A stretch of DNA of 64,000 nucleotides from Mycolicibacterium sp. CR10 (GTDB lineage Bacteria > Actinomycetota > Actinomycetes > Mycobacteriales > Mycobacteriaceae): assembly GCF_005222675.1 (NCBI RefSeq), contig NZ_STGE01000021.1, positions 186,001-250,000 on the forward strand, read 5' to 3'. Both the position numbers and the translations under genes were made by a program. The notes under the pieces were generated by a model. It was not told where the DNA came from and made no database searches. It saw only the letters and a list, made by a program, of their open reading frames with translations. Of the stretch, positions 52,963 to 63,414 are shown piece by piece (within the stretch, counting starts at the first letter, position 1; each line of letters starts with the position of its first letter).

Positions 52963-53724
52963 TTGATCGAACAGCTCGCGGCACCCACTCGGGCCGTGGG
53001 CGGATTCGTCCAGATGTCCACGGAGACGTTCTCGAAGATCTTTCGGCGCCCTTTCCAGTTCCGCGAGTTCCTCGAGCAGACGTGGATGATTGCGCGGGTT
53101 TCGCTGCTGCCGACGCTGTTGATCTCCATTCCGTTCACAGTCCTGGTCGCATTCACCCTCAACATCCTTCTTCGCGAGATTGGCGCCGCTGACCTTTCCG
53201 GGTCGGGTACTGCGTTCGGGACCGTGACTCAGCTTGGTCCGGTATCCACCGTGCTCGTTGTCGCCGGGGCAGGAGCGACCGCGATATGCGCCGACCTCGG
53301 CGCGCGGACCATCCGCGAGGAGATCGACGCTTTGCGCGTGTTGGGCATCGACCCGATTCAACGTCTCGTGGTGCCCCGCGTACTGGCATCGACAGTCGTG
53401 GCGATGCTGCTCAACGGTTTTGTCATCCTCATCGGCCTGAGCGGGGGTTACGTTTTCTCCGTGCTCCTCCAGGGAGTCAACCCGGGGGCCTTCATCAGTG
53501 GCCTGACCATTCTCACCGGTTTGGGCGAGCTGATCATCTCGGAAGTCAAGGCTGTGCTGTTCGGTGTGATGGCGGGACTCGTGGGCTGTTACCGCGGCCT
53601 CACCGTAAAAGGTGGACCCAAGGGCGTTGGAGAAGCCGTCAACGAAACCGTCATCTATGCCTTCATCTGTCTCTTCGTGATCAATGTGCTGATGACTGCC
53701 ATCGGCGTCCGGGTTCTGAACTGA
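52963..53724 (+). CDS. yrbE4A: MlaE/YrbE-type permease subunit YrbE4A
   Basis: A 253-residue inner-membrane protein matching Mtb Rv3501c closely (RPFQFREFLEQTWMIARVSL, ATAICADLGARTIREEIDAL). It has about five to six hydrophobic helices. It is a permease half of the Mce4 ABC importer for cholesterol. The start is TTG with GGAGCCAAGG upstream. Its stop overlaps the yrbE4B ATG by 1 bp. No MceG-type ATPase gene lies in the window. Confidence 0.94.
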   Translation: MIEQLAAPTRAVGGFVQMSTETFSKIFRRPFQFREFLEQTWMIARVSLLPTLLISIPFTVLVAFTLNILLREIGAADLSGSGTAFGTVTQLGPVSTVLVVAGAGATAICADLGARTIREEIDALRVLGIDPIQRLVVPRVLASTVVAMLLNGFVILIGLSGGYVFSVLLQGVNPGAFISGLTILTGLGELIISEVKAVLFGVMAGLVGCYRGLTVKGGPKGVGEAVNETVIYAFICLFVINVLMTAIGVRVLN

Positions 53725-54578
53725 TGAGTCAACTGGGAAGCTACGACGTCACGCTGCGCCTGCGACGGGCGCTGGGACGGCTACCCCGTGCCGTCGACTC
53801 ATTCGGGGAGCAGGCGCTGTTCTACGGCGAATCGATTCGGTACATCCCGAACGCGCTACGGCTGTATCGCAGAGAAACGTTTCGGCTGATCGCGGAGATG
53901 ACACTGGGCAGCGGTGCGCTCATCCTCATCGGCGGCACGGTCGGCGTGGCAGCGTTCCTCACTTTGGCTTCGGGCGGCGTCATCGCCGTGCAGGGTTACG
54001 AGTCTCTGGGCAACATCGGCATCGAAGCGCTCACCGGATTCCTGAGTGCCTATCTCAACGTGCGCATCGTGGCGCCGATCATCGCGGGCATCGCGCTCGC
54101 CGCCACCATCGGCGCCGGCACCACTGCCCAGTTGGGCGCGATGCGCATCGCCGAGGAGATCGACGCTGTCGAATCGATGGCCGTGCATTCGATGTCCTAC
54201 ATGGTGTCAACCCGGATCATCGCCGGGCTGGTAGCGATCATTCCGCTGTACTCTCTGGCCACGTTGGCAGCGTTCTTCTCTGCGCGCACCATCACCGTCT
54301 ATGTGAACGGACAGTCCGGCGGTCTCTACGATCACTACTTCAATACTTTCCTGATACCGACCGACCTCTTGTGGTCGTTCGCGCAGGCGATCGTGATGGC
54401 GATCGCGGTCATGCTGGTACACACCTATTACGGCTACAACGCATCCGGCGGCCCGGTCGGCGTGGGTATCGCTGTGGGCAAGGCGGTTCGGACGTCGCTG
54501 ATCATTGTCGTCGTCATCACTCTGTTCATTTCCCTTGGCGTCTATGGCGCCACCGGTAACTTCAACCTGTCGGGCTAG
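53724..54578 (+). CDS. yrbE4B: MlaE/YrbE-type permease subunit YrbE4B
   Basis: A 284-residue inner-membrane permease half, partner of YrbE4A. It contains GAGTTAQLGAMRIAEEIDAV, the same cytoplasmic coupling motif as YrbE4A (ADLGARTIREEIDAL). ATG 53724 overlaps the yrbE4A stop. The upstream in-frame region lies within yrbE4A. Confidence 0.94.
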   Translation: MSQLGSYDVTLRLRRALGRLPRAVDSFGEQALFYGESIRYIPNALRLYRRETFRLIAEMTLGSGALILIGGTVGVAAFLTLASGGVIAVQGYESLGNIGIEALTGFLSAYLNVRIVAPIIAGIALAATIGAGTTAQLGAMRIAEEIDAVESMAVHSMSYMVSTRIIAGLVAIIPLYSLATLAAFFSARTITVYVNGQSGGLYDHYFNTFLIPTDLLWSFAQAIVMAIAVMLVHTYYGYNASGGPVGVGIAVGKAVRTSLIIVVVITLFISLGVYGATGNFNLSG

Positions 54579-54590
54579 AAGGAGAGCACC

Positions 54591-55781
54591 GTGTCGAGAA
54601 CCACCGCGATCAGAATCGCCGCCGCAGTGCTGGCGACCGTAGTCGCCGCGTTCTCGCTACTCACCTATCTCGCCTACACCGCTGCCTTCACCCCAACTGA
54701 CACCGTGACCGTGACCTCTCCGCGAGCTGGCCTGGTCATGGACAAAGATGCCAAGGTCAAATACCGCGGCGTTCAAATCGGCAAGGTGGAGGACATCGCG
54801 TACTCCGGTGACCAGGCGAAGTTGACGCTGACCATCAACCGCAGCGAGATGCGCTACGTCCCCTCCAACGCGCTGGTGCGCATCGCGAGCACGACAGTGT
54901 TCGGTGCCAAGTCGGTGGAATTCCTTGCGCCGGAACAACCCTCCGAAACCTCACTGCGAGCTGGAGCCAACGTCCAGGCCGAGGCGGTGCAGTTGGAAGC
55001 CAATACGTTGTTCCAGACCCTGATCGATGTGTTGAACAAGGTCAATCCGATGCAGCTGAACGCGACCATGTCGGCCCTCGCCGAGGGCTTGCGCGGTCAT
55101 GGTGACGATTTCGGGTCCACCGCAGCGGGACTGAATCAGCTACTCGCGCAGTTGAATCCGAAGTTGCCGATGGTCGAGTCCGTGATCTCACACACCGCGA
55201 CAGTGACCAACATCTACGGCGACGCCGGTCCCGACCTGGTGACCGTGATCAACAATGTGCCGTCGATCAGCGACACGGTGGTCGACGAGCAGGAGAACCT
55301 GAACGCGACACTGCTCGCGGCGATCGGACTGGCGAACGAGGGTGCCGACACTCTGGAACCGGCGGCTGACGACTACATCGCTGCCACTCGGCGGCTACGA
55401 GCCCCGTTGACCGTGCTGGGCGACTATTCGCCGGTGCTCGGCTGCATCGTGCAAGGTGTGGCCACTGGAGCCCAGCGAGGGGCGGACATCGTCGGTGGCA
55501 AGAAACCCGGCGCGATGGTCAGTTCCAGCTTCGTTCTGGGCGTGCCGTCGTACACCTATCCGGAGAGCCTGCCGATCGTGAATGCGTCGGGCGGGCCCAA
55601 CTGCCGGGGCCTTCCACACCTTCCCAGCAAGCAGTACGGCGGCTCGTTCTTCAAATCGCCGTTCCTGGTCACCGACAACGCGCTCATCCCGTACGAGCCG
55701 TTCACGGAGGTTCAGGTCGACGCGCCGTCGACGTTCCAGTTCCTGTTCAACGGTGCCTTCGCAGAACGCGATGACTTCTGA
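54591..55781 (+). CDS. mce4A: Mce family protein Mce4A
   Basis: A 396-residue envelope protein. One N-terminal membrane helix (7-29) is followed by the MCE domain (about 38-115: AGLVMDKDAKVKYRGVQIG), then a helical tail. It forms part of the tunnel that carries sterols through the periplasm. GTG start with AAGGAGAG just upstream. Its stop overlaps the mce4B ATG by 1 bp. Confidence 0.94.
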   Translation: MSRTTAIRIAAAVLATVVAAFSLLTYLAYTAAFTPTDTVTVTSPRAGLVMDKDAKVKYRGVQIGKVEDIAYSGDQAKLTLTINRSEMRYVPSNALVRIASTTVFGAKSVEFLAPEQPSETSLRAGANVQAEAVQLEANTLFQTLIDVLNKVNPMQLNATMSALAEGLRGHGDDFGSTAAGLNQLLAQLNPKLPMVESVISHTATVTNIYGDAGPDLVTVINNVPSISDTVVDEQENLNATLLAAIGLANEGADTLEPAADDYIAATRRLRAPLTVLGDYSPVLGCIVQGVATGAQRGADIVGGKKPGAMVSSSFVLGVPSYTYPESLPIVNASGGPNCRGLPHLPSKQYGGSFFKSPFLVTDNALIPYEPFTEVQVDAPSTFQFLFNGAFAERDDF

Positions 55782-56815
55782 TGGGGCAACGGGCATTGCC
55801 GGTCAAGGTCGGCATCTTCGTGGTGGTGATGCTCATCGTGGCCGCCGGTTTGGTGGTGGTCTTCGGCGAGTTCCGGTTCGCCCCGAGCAACCGCTATCAC
55901 GCCACATTCAGCGACGCATCACGCTTGAAGGGTGGCACCAAAGTCCGGATCGCCGGCGTGCCGGTGGGCACTGTCGAGGACGTGACGTTGAACCCCGACA
56001 ACACCGTCGATGTGGCGTTCAGTCTGGACAAGAAATATCAGTTGTACACGTCGACCCGGGCCTTGATTCGCTATGAAAACCTGGTCGGCGACCGCTTCAT
56101 GGAAATCACATCGGGTCCCGGCGAGCTGAGGAAGTTGCCCGCGGGTGGGATGATCGGCATGGAGAAGACCCAGCCTGCTTTGGATCTCGACGCGCTGCTC
56201 GGTGGCCTGCGGCCCGTGGTCAAGGGGCTCAACGGGGAGCAGATCAATCAGATAAGTGGCGCCATCCTCGAGTTGCTGCAGGGCGAGGGTGGCGCCCTGT
56301 CCAAGTTGCTCTCGGAGAGCGGAACCTTCAGTCAGACACTGGGCGATCGCTACCAGGTGATCTCCGAGGTCATCACCAACCTCAACGAGGTGCTGGGGAC
56401 CGTCGACGCGAAAAGTGCCGAGTTCGATTCGAGCGTGGACGAATTGCAGAAGCTCGTCAGTGGGCTTGCGGCAGGCCGTGACCCGATCGCCGGGGCGATA
56501 CCGCCGCTGGCGTCAGCGGCAACAGATCTGACCGAGATGCTGGCTGATTCGCGGCGGCCGCTGCAGGGCATCCTCGAGAACCTCCGCCCGCTGGCGACTG
56601 AGTTCGACAATCGCAAGGCCGAGGTCAACCGAGTCATCGAACCGCTGGCCGAGAACTATCTGCGGCTCAACTCGCTCGGAGCCTACGGCTCCTACTTCAA
56701 CTACTACATCTGCGCTACAACGCTCAAATTCAACGGGCCGGCGGGCAGCGACATCTTCGTGCCGATCGGCGGCGTTCCGGACCTGTCGAAGGGCAGGTGC
56801 TCTGATAATGGATAA
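55781..56815 (+). CDS. mce4B: Mce family protein Mce4B
   Basis: A 344-residue protein: N-terminal helix (about 6-27), MCE domain (about 35-110, with KGGTKVRIAGVPVGTVEDV), long helical tail. A C-terminal CATTLKFNGPAG with two cysteines near the end is typical. It overlaps mce4A by 1 bp and mce4C by 8 bp. Confidence 0.94.
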   Translation: MGQRALPVKVGIFVVVMLIVAAGLVVVFGEFRFAPSNRYHATFSDASRLKGGTKVRIAGVPVGTVEDVTLNPDNTVDVAFSLDKKYQLYTSTRALIRYENLVGDRFMEITSGPGELRKLPAGGMIGMEKTQPALDLDALLGGLRPVVKGLNGEQINQISGAILELLQGEGGALSKLLSESGTFSQTLGDRYQVISEVITNLNEVLGTVDAKSAEFDSSVDELQKLVSGLAAGRDPIAGAIPPLASAATDLTEMLADSRRPLQGILENLRPLATEFDNRKAEVNRVIEPLAENYLRLNSLGAYGSYFNYYICATTLKFNGPAGSDIFVPIGGVPDLSKGRCSDNG

Positions 56816-57854
56816 AGCATTGCGGGCGGGCTTCTTCGGCATCGTCATCGTGGTGTGCGTCGTGTTCGTCGCATTCGGCTACAGCTCTCTACCGTTCTAT
56901 CCGCAGGGGAAAACCTACGAGGCCTTCTTCGCCGATGCCAGCGGTATCTCGCCGGGTAATGACGTCAACATCTCGGGTATCACAGTCGGCCGCGTGACCG
57001 ATGTCGGCCTCGCCGGCGACGCCGCGCGGGTGAGCTTCACCGTGGACCGGAAGCACAAGCTGGGTGATCAGACGCTGGTGTCGATCCGGACGGACACAGT
57101 TCTGGGGGCGAGGTCGCTGGGTATCGTGCCGCAAGGCAGTGGATCGGTGACGTCGATTCCCTTGAGCCGCACCACAGTTCCGTACACCCTGAATTTGGCA
57201 CTGCAGGATCTCGGCCAGAATTCCGCTGCACTGGATAAAGACCAGCTGACTCAGGCGTTGAAGGTACTGACGGATTCATTTCGCGACGCGACACCCGAAC
57301 TGCGCCGCACGCTCGATGGGGTGGCCACCCTGTCGCGCAGTATCAACGCCAACGACGAAGCGCTGGGTCAGCTGTTGGCACGTGCGAAATCGGTGATCGG
57401 AATGCTCGCGGACAGGGCGGGCCAGGTGAATCAACTCGTCACTGACGGCAATCAACTCTTCGGCGCACTCGACGAGCGGCGGGCCGCACTCAGTACGCTG
57501 ATCGCGGGTATCGACGATGTCTCCGAGCAGCTTTCGGGATTCGTGGCCGATAATCGCCGGGAATTCGGCCCGGCGCTGAAAAAGTTGAATGCGGTGTTGG
57601 ACAATCTGCTCGAACGTCGTGAGCACATCAGTGAGGCACTGAGGCGTCTGCCGCCGTATGCCACCGCGCTCGGCGAGTCGGTCGGATCCGCTTCGGGTTT
57701 CATGGTCAACCTGCCCAATGCGATACCGAACAACACGCAGACTGCGCTTCTTCTGGACCTCTACTTCCAACCGGGCAAGATCCCGGACAGTCTGTCTGAC
57801 CTGTTAAAGGGATTCATCAACGAGCGAATGATCATTAGGCCCAAGTCACCATGA
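56808..57854 (+). CDS. mce4C: Mce family protein Mce4C
   Basis: A 348-residue protein: N-terminal helix (about 5-25), MCE domain (SPGNDVNISGITVGRVTDVG), helical tail ending in a basic FINERMIIRPKSP. It overlaps mce4B by 8 bp and mce4D by 4 bp (ATGA). Confidence 0.94.
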   Translation: MDKALRAGFFGIVIVVCVVFVAFGYSSLPFYPQGKTYEAFFADASGISPGNDVNISGITVGRVTDVGLAGDAARVSFTVDRKHKLGDQTLVSIRTDTVLGARSLGIVPQGSGSVTSIPLSRTTVPYTLNLALQDLGQNSAALDKDQLTQALKVLTDSFRDATPELRRTLDGVATLSRSINANDEALGQLLARAKSVIGMLADRAGQVNQLVTDGNQLFGALDERRAALSTLIAGIDDVSEQLSGFVADNRREFGPALKKLNAVLDNLLERREHISEALRRLPPYATALGESVGSASGFMVNLPNAIPNNTQTALLLDLYFQPGKIPDSLSDLLKGFINERMIIRPKSP

Positions 57855-59296
57855 GCCGATGGATGCGTTTTGGCGTAATGGGCGCGCTGCTGATCGGTCT
57901 GATCGGTGGTGTGTCCGTGGTGTGGCCACGGGTCTCCGACTACACCGTGGTCGGGTACTTCAGTTCGGCGGCGGGCGTGTATCCAGGCGACGAAGTGCGC
58001 ATCGTCGGTGTGCCGGTGGGTTCGATCGAATCGATCTCACCGCAGGCCGATGCGGTGAAGATCACCATGCGAATCCAGAAGGACGTCAAGCTGCCGGCCG
58101 ACGCCCGTGCGGTGATGATGGCGCCAAACCTCGTGTCTGCACGATTCATTCAGTTGACGCCCGTGTATCGACAAGGTCCGGCGATGTCGGATGGCGACAG
58201 CATCGAGTTGAGTCGCACGGCGGTGCCAGTGGAGTGGGACGATGTCAAGACCGAGCTGACCAGGCTGAGTCAACAGCTCGGACCGTCGGCTGGCGAAGTC
58301 CAGGGGCCACTCAGCGAGTTCGTGAACCAGGCCGCCGACACCTTCGACGGCAACGGCGACTCGTTCCGGCAAGCCTTGAGGGAGCTGTCACAGACGGCCG
58401 GGCGACTGGGCGACTCCAGCACCGACCTGTTCGACACCGTGAAGAATCTCCACATTTTGGTCGACGCGCTGTCCAACAGCAATGAGCAAATCGTGCAGTT
58501 CAGTGGGCACCTGGCGTCGGTGTCGCAGGTCTTGGCCGACAGCTCGGTGGGGTTGGACGATACGGTGGGCAGTCTCAACCAAGCGCTGTCCGACGTCCGG
58601 GGTTTCCTCGGCGAGCACAACGAGACGCTGATCGGCAGCGTCGACAGGTTGACCGACCTCACCAGCATTCTCACGACCCAGACCGACGACGTCGAGCAGA
58701 TTCTGCATGTCCTGCCGAACGCGATGGCCAACTTCTACAACATCTACAACCCCGCACAGGGCACTGCCAACGGACTTCTGGGCCTACCCGAGTTCGCCAA
58801 CCCCGTGCAGTTCATCTGCGGAAATTTCGAAGCCGCAGGGATGCCCGACTACGACAAACGGGCCGAGATCTGCCGTCAGCGGATGGCTCCGGTGCTCAGA
58901 CGCCTGGCGGTGAATTATCCGCCGATCATGGCTCACGGCATCAACACGATCACCGCGTACAAGGGCCAGGTTATCTACGACACCCCTGCGACCGAGGCGA
59001 AGTCGCAGACCTACCTCCCGTATCTGGAATGGATACCGGCTGAAGGACGGTTCCCGCCTCGTGCCGGCAATGAGGGCGATCCCAGCGCGTTGCTTCTGCC
59101 GCAGAATCCAGCTCCCGGTCCGCCGCCGCCTGCACAGCCGTACACACTCGGCCCGGTGATTCCGCCGGCTGGTCCACCACCTGGTCCTGCGCCGGCCGCA
59201 CCGCCTGCGCCGCCTGCGCCCGGTCCACTTCCCGCTGAAGCGGCCGTCCCGGGTCTGCAGCCGGCCCTTCCGCAACAACCAGGAGGTGGGTCATGA
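57851..59296 (+). CDS. mce4D: Mce family protein Mce4D with Pro-rich tail
   Basis: A 481-residue protein: N-terminal helix, MCE domain (YPGDEVRIVGVPVGSIESI), coiled helical region, then a Pro/Ala-rich tail from about residue 415 to the end. The tail is longer than in Mce4A-C and may reach the outer layer. It overlaps its neighbours by 4 bp on both sides. Confidence 0.94.
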   Translation: MSRWMRFGVMGALLIGLIGGVSVVWPRVSDYTVVGYFSSAAGVYPGDEVRIVGVPVGSIESISPQADAVKITMRIQKDVKLPADARAVMMAPNLVSARFIQLTPVYRQGPAMSDGDSIELSRTAVPVEWDDVKTELTRLSQQLGPSAGEVQGPLSEFVNQAADTFDGNGDSFRQALRELSQTAGRLGDSSTDLFDTVKNLHILVDALSNSNEQIVQFSGHLASVSQVLADSSVGLDDTVGSLNQALSDVRGFLGEHNETLIGSVDRLTDLTSILTTQTDDVEQILHVLPNAMANFYNIYNPAQGTANGLLGLPEFANPVQFICGNFEAAGMPDYDKRAEICRQRMAPVLRRLAVNYPPIMAHGINTITAYKGQVIYDTPATEAKSQTYLPYLEWIPAEGRFPPRAGNEGDPSALLLPQNPAPGPPPPAQPYTLGPVIPPAGPPPGPAPAAPPAPPAPGPLPAEAAVPGLQPALPQQPGGGS

Positions 59297-60489
59297 CACG
59301 CGTGTCATCGCGAGTCAGGGCTGGTCGCGCGGCCCGCCGCACCCTGGCCCTGGGCTCCGGCGCGGCACTGCTTGCGGGTTGCCAGTTCGGCGGATTGAAC
59401 TCGGTGAACATGCCGGGCACCGCGGGTCATGGCAAAGGTGCGTTCTCCATCACCGTAGAAGTGCCCGATGTGGCCACGCTGCCGCAGAACTCACCGGTGA
59501 TGGTCGACGACGTCACCGTCGGAAGCGTGTCGGGCATCGAGGCCGTCCAGAAACCGGACGGCACCTTCTATGCGGCGGTAGAACTCTCGCTCGATTCAAA
59601 CGTCAAGCTGCCGGCCAACGCGACCGTGAAGGTTGCGCAAACGTCACTGTTGGGATCGCAGCACATCGAACTGGCCCCCCCGCTGGCCGAACCGCCTGTT
59701 GGCGAGCTGCGGGATGGTCTCCAGATTCCGCTGAGCCAAGGCAGCCGCTATCCCACGACAGAGGAAGTGCTGTCCGCTCTTGGGGTGGTCGTCAACAAGG
59801 GCAATCTCGGTGCGCTGCAGGACATCACGCAGGAGCTCTACACTGCGGTGGCCGGTCGTGAGGGTCAGTTCGCAGGGCTGATCCCGCGGCTCGCCGAGTT
59901 GGCCACGTCCTTGAATCGGCAGACTGACGACATCATCGCAACCGCCGAGGGCTTGAACCGATTCGCCGGAATCCTCGCGCGCAACAAAGACAGTTTGGGC
60001 CGCGCACTGGACACGCTGCCGGCAGCGCTACGTGTGCTCAACGACAACCGAGCCCAGATCGTGGATGCCTTTGCCGCGCTGCAAAGGCTGGGCACTGTCG
60101 CGGCGCGCATCTTGGCCGAAACCAAGGACGATTTCGCCGAGAATCTCATCGACCTGTACGCGGTCATCAAGCCGCTCAACGACAATCGCGTGGATTTCGT
60201 GTCCAGCCTCGACAGCCTGGCTACCTTCCCGTTCCCGGGCAAGAATCTGCACCGAGTCGCCCGCGGCGACTACTTCAACGTCTTTGCGACATTCGACTTA
60301 ACGATCCGACGACTCGGCGAGACCATCTTCACTACGTCGTTCTTCGATCCGAATATGAAGCGCCTCGCCGAAGTCGTCAATCCGCCGGAATTCTTGACTG
60401 GCGAGATGGCGAATCTGTCGGGGCAGGCAGCGGACCCGTTCAAGATCCCGGCGGGCACCGCGTCGGGTCAGGAGGTGCCGCCGGAATAA
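59293..60489 (+). CDS. mce4E: Mce family lipoprotein Mce4E (LprN)
   Basis: A 398-residue lipoprotein. The lipobox LLAGC has lipidated C30, followed by the MCE domain (about 47-125, with SPVMVDDVTVGSVSGIEAV) and a helical tail. Like other MceE proteins it is the lipid-anchored member of the set. It overlaps mce4D by 4 bp and mce4F by 1 bp. Confidence 0.94.
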   Translation: MTRVSSRVRAGRAARRTLALGSGAALLAGCQFGGLNSVNMPGTAGHGKGAFSITVEVPDVATLPQNSPVMVDDVTVGSVSGIEAVQKPDGTFYAAVELSLDSNVKLPANATVKVAQTSLLGSQHIELAPPLAEPPVGELRDGLQIPLSQGSRYPTTEEVLSALGVVVNKGNLGALQDITQELYTAVAGREGQFAGLIPRLAELATSLNRQTDDIIATAEGLNRFAGILARNKDSLGRALDTLPAALRVLNDNRAQIVDAFAALQRLGTVAARILAETKDDFAENLIDLYAVIKPLNDNRVDFVSSLDSLATFPFPGKNLHRVARGDYFNVFATFDLTIRRLGETIFTTSFFDPNMKRLAEVVNPPEFLTGEMANLSGQAADPFKIPAGTASGQEVPPE

Positions 60490-62249
60490 TGTTCACTCGA
60501 ACAACGCGAATCCAGTTGTGGGTCTTCGCAATCGTGACCCTCCTCTCCGTCGGCGCAATCGCTGTGCTCTACGTCCGTGTTCCGGCTCGCCTCGGCGTGG
60601 GTACGTACGACGTCACTGCCAATTTCATTGCCGGCGGCGGGCTGTACGAGAACGCGAACGTCACCTTCCGCGGCGTACAAGCCGGGCGCGTCGAGCGGGT
60701 GCGATTGACCGACGACGGCGTGGCCGCGCAGATGCGGATCAACAGCGACGTCAAGATCCCGGCGAACTCCACGGCCACGGTCAAGAGCGTCTCCGCGATC
60801 GGCGAACAGTACGTGGATTTCGTTCCCGCCGCCGATCCCTCGCCGACGACGCTCCAGAACGGTGCCGTCATCCCGGAGGAGCGAACTGCGATTCCACAGG
60901 AGGTCGCTGAGCTGCTGCGCGAGGCAGACCGGCTGGTGAGCAGCGTCGGCAACACCCGGCTCGAAGACCTCCTGCGGGAAGCGTTCAAAGCCTTCAACGG
61001 CTCGGGCGCCGAACTGGCGCGGTTGATCCAGTCGGTGCGGGTATTTGTCGACGAGGCCAACGAGAGTTGGCCGCAGACCTCCGCGCTGATAGACCAGGCC
61101 GGTCCGTTTCTGGAGGCGCAGATTCGAAGCGGCGAGGACATCCGGTCACTCGCCGACGGACTGGCGCGTTTCACCAGCGAAGTGAAAGGCGCGGATCCGC
61201 AACTTCGGTCGCTGCTTCAGATCGCCCCGGGCGCGGCCGCGGAAGCCAACGACACCTTCTCAGGCATTCGTCCGTCATTCCCGGTGCTGGCGGCCAACCT
61301 GGCCAACTTCGGTCGCGTCGGCGTCATCTATCGCAAGTCGATCGAACAGGCGCTTGTCATTTTTCCTGCCCTGCAAGCCTCACTGCTCACCATCGGCGGC
61401 CAGCTTCCCGCGGACGAGGGAGGCAAGCAGGACTTCAAGATCTCGATCAACGATCCGCCGCCGTGCAATACGGGATTCCTGCCTCCGCGGGAGATCCGCT
61501 CGCCCGGTGACACGACATTGCGTGATTTGCCCACGGACATGTACTGCAAAGTGGCCCAGAACGATCCGATGGTGGTGCGTGGCGCGAGAAATTACCCGTG
61601 TCAGGAATTCCCTGGCAAGCGTGCTCCGACGATCCAGCTGTGTCGCGACCCGCGCGGTTACGTCCCGATCGGCAACAGTCCGTGGCGTGGACCGCCGGTG
61701 CCGATCGGCACGCCGATGGATGTCCGGGAGGACGACACACCTGAGGACGGACGAAACATACTGCCGCCGAACAAGTTTCCCTACATACCACCGCAGAACG
61801 ATCCGGACCCGGGATATCCTGTCGCGCCCGGGCTGGTGCCACCCGGAGTGCAACCCGGTCCAGGACCTGCGCCGCACCAACCATGGCCGTACATCCCTCC
61901 GCCGAACGATGGCCCACCGCCACCCCCGTTGACGGCATGGATCCCGCCGGCTCCGTACCCGGACGCGTGGCCTCCGCCGGCGGTCCCGCCGGGTTGGGCC
62001 ACCAACCCGCCGCCGGACGTGTTCGCAGGTCCCTACGGTCCGCCACCCCCGCCGCCTCCGGCATCCGCGCCCGCACCTGTGGCACCGAACCAGCCACAGG
62101 CCAGCGGGGCCGCATACGGAACGTATGACCAGCAGACCGGTGTCTTTGTTGACCCCGCCGGCGGTACCGGGGTCTACGCGCCTGGTGTAACCGACATTCG
62201 GCCTCAGGAGAACTGGGTGGACTTGATGCTGTATCCGGAGAAATCCTGA
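60489..62249 (+). CDS. mce4F: Mce family protein Mce4F with long Pro-rich tail
   Basis: A 586-residue protein: N-terminal helix (about 9-29), MCE domain (YENANVTFRGVQAGRVERV), helical region to about 320, a Cys-containing segment (PPCNTGF, MYCKVA, YPCQEF, QLCRDP), and a Pro/Gly-rich tail from about 395 to 545. The tail is probably surface-directed. It overlaps mce4E and mas4A by 1 bp each. Confidence 0.94.
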   Translation: MFTRTTRIQLWVFAIVTLLSVGAIAVLYVRVPARLGVGTYDVTANFIAGGGLYENANVTFRGVQAGRVERVRLTDDGVAAQMRINSDVKIPANSTATVKSVSAIGEQYVDFVPAADPSPTTLQNGAVIPEERTAIPQEVAELLREADRLVSSVGNTRLEDLLREAFKAFNGSGAELARLIQSVRVFVDEANESWPQTSALIDQAGPFLEAQIRSGEDIRSLADGLARFTSEVKGADPQLRSLLQIAPGAAAEANDTFSGIRPSFPVLAANLANFGRVGVIYRKSIEQALVIFPALQASLLTIGGQLPADEGGKQDFKISINDPPPCNTGFLPPREIRSPGDTTLRDLPTDMYCKVAQNDPMVVRGARNYPCQEFPGKRAPTIQLCRDPRGYVPIGNSPWRGPPVPIGTPMDVREDDTPEDGRNILPPNKFPYIPPQNDPDPGYPVAPGLVPPGVQPGPGPAPHQPWPYIPPPNDGPPPPPLTAWIPPAPYPDAWPPPAVPPGWATNPPPDVFAGPYGPPPPPPPASAPAPVAPNQPQASGAAYGTYDQQTGVFVDPAGGTGVYAPGVTDIRPQENWVDLMLYPEKS

Positions 62250-62926
62250 TGGCAACCGCGGGAAAACCTATGCGCCGCCGCGCGTCCCGCCCCGCCGGGC
62301 CAACCAGCGGTGTGGCGGATCAAGCCGTCGTGCGCATTGCGACAACTGATCCGGCCGTCGTCAAAACTGCGCCGAAAACGCGTGAAATGCGGCCTCCGCC
62401 ACGCCGTGCATCGAACCGTCGCATGGTCGCTATCGTCGCGGGGGTGTGCGGGTTCGTCATGGCTGGTGCTTTGAGCGCTGCGGCAGCGGTACTGGGTGCA
62501 CAGCTCCATGACGCAGATGCGCTGCAAGCCCGTAACCAGCGGTTCGTCGACACCGCCACGCAAACCGTGGTGAACATGTTCAGTTTCAAGCAGGACACCA
62601 TCGACGACAGCGTCGACCGCTTCTACGAAAGCACCAGTGGGCCGTTACGCGACATGTTCAGTCAGACCAACAACGTCGAGAACCTCAAGGCGATCTTCCG
62701 GGACACCGGTGGAAGTTCGGAAACGGTGATCAACGGTGCGGCGATCGAAAGCGTCGACGACATCAGCAAGACTGCAGCGGTATTGGTGTCGGCACGGGTT
62801 ACCGCCAGTGACATGAACGGCAACAACAGGCCCTCACAGCCCTATCGGCTGCGGATCATCGTGCGGGAGGGTGACGACGGGCGGATGACGGCCTACGACC
62901 TCAACTACCCCAACGGCGGTAACTGA
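62249..62926 (+). CDS. mas4A: Mce-associated membrane protein Mas4A
   Basis: A 225-residue protein: basic Arg/Pro-rich cytoplasmic N-terminus (1-57), one membrane helix (about 60-84), and an extracytoplasmic domain with an NTF2/SnoaL-like layout (FVDTATQTVVNMFSFKQDTI). It matches Mtb Rv3493c in place. It overlaps mas4B by 1 bp. It is thought to stabilise the Mce4 complex. Confidence 0.88.
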   Translation: MATAGKPMRRRASRPAGPTSGVADQAVVRIATTDPAVVKTAPKTREMRPPPRRASNRRMVAIVAGVCGFVMAGALSAAAAVLGAQLHDADALQARNQRFVDTATQTVVNMFSFKQDTIDDSVDRFYESTSGPLRDMFSQTNNVENLKAIFRDTGGSSETVINGAAIESVDDISKTAAVLVSARVTASDMNGNNRPSQPYRLRIIVREGDDGRMTAYDLNYPNGGN

Positions 62927-63414
62927 TGCGTTGGATCATCAGCGGCATTGTCGGTCTGGTGGCTGTTGCGTTGGTGAGCCTGGCAGCGGTCACCGGCGGC
63001 CTGTACTGGCAGCGGGTGGAGACGTTAGGTGAACAGGCCGCGCGTGAGGAACTCGGACCGCTCGCGCAGAAGCAGATTCCGCTGGTCTTCACCTACGACT
63101 ACAAGACCGTCGAGGGCAACCTCACCAATGCGTACCCGATGCTCACGCCCGCGTACCGCAAAGAATTCGAGGACCGGGCGACATCCGACATCATTCCGCA
63201 GGCTCGACAGCGTGAATTGGTGAGCCAAGCCAATGTGGTCGGCGTCGGGGTGATGGAGGCGCAGCGTAATTCGGCAGCGGTGATGGTCTACATCAACCGG
63301 ACGGTCTCGGAAAAAGCGAACCGCGACCAGCCGATCTATGACGGAAGCCGGCTGCGCGTCGATTACGAGAAGATCGACGGCAAGTGGCTCATCAACTACA
63401 TCACTCCGATTTAG
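62926..63414 (+). CDS. mas4B: Mce-associated membrane protein Mas4B
   Basis: A 162-residue protein: N-terminal membrane helix (about 4-26) and an extracytoplasmic domain ([40 protein letters not shown]) of the Mce-associated type, matching Rv3492c. It ends the mce4 operon and overlaps the convergent otsA by 14 bp. Confidence 0.88.
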   Translation: MRWIISGIVGLVAVALVSLAAVTGGLYWQRVETLGEQAAREELGPLAQKQIPLVFTYDYKTVEGNLTNAYPMLTPAYRKEFEDRATSDIIPQARQRELVSQANVVGVGVMEAQRNSAAVMVYINRTVSEKANRDQPIYDGSRLRVDYEKIDGKWLINYITPI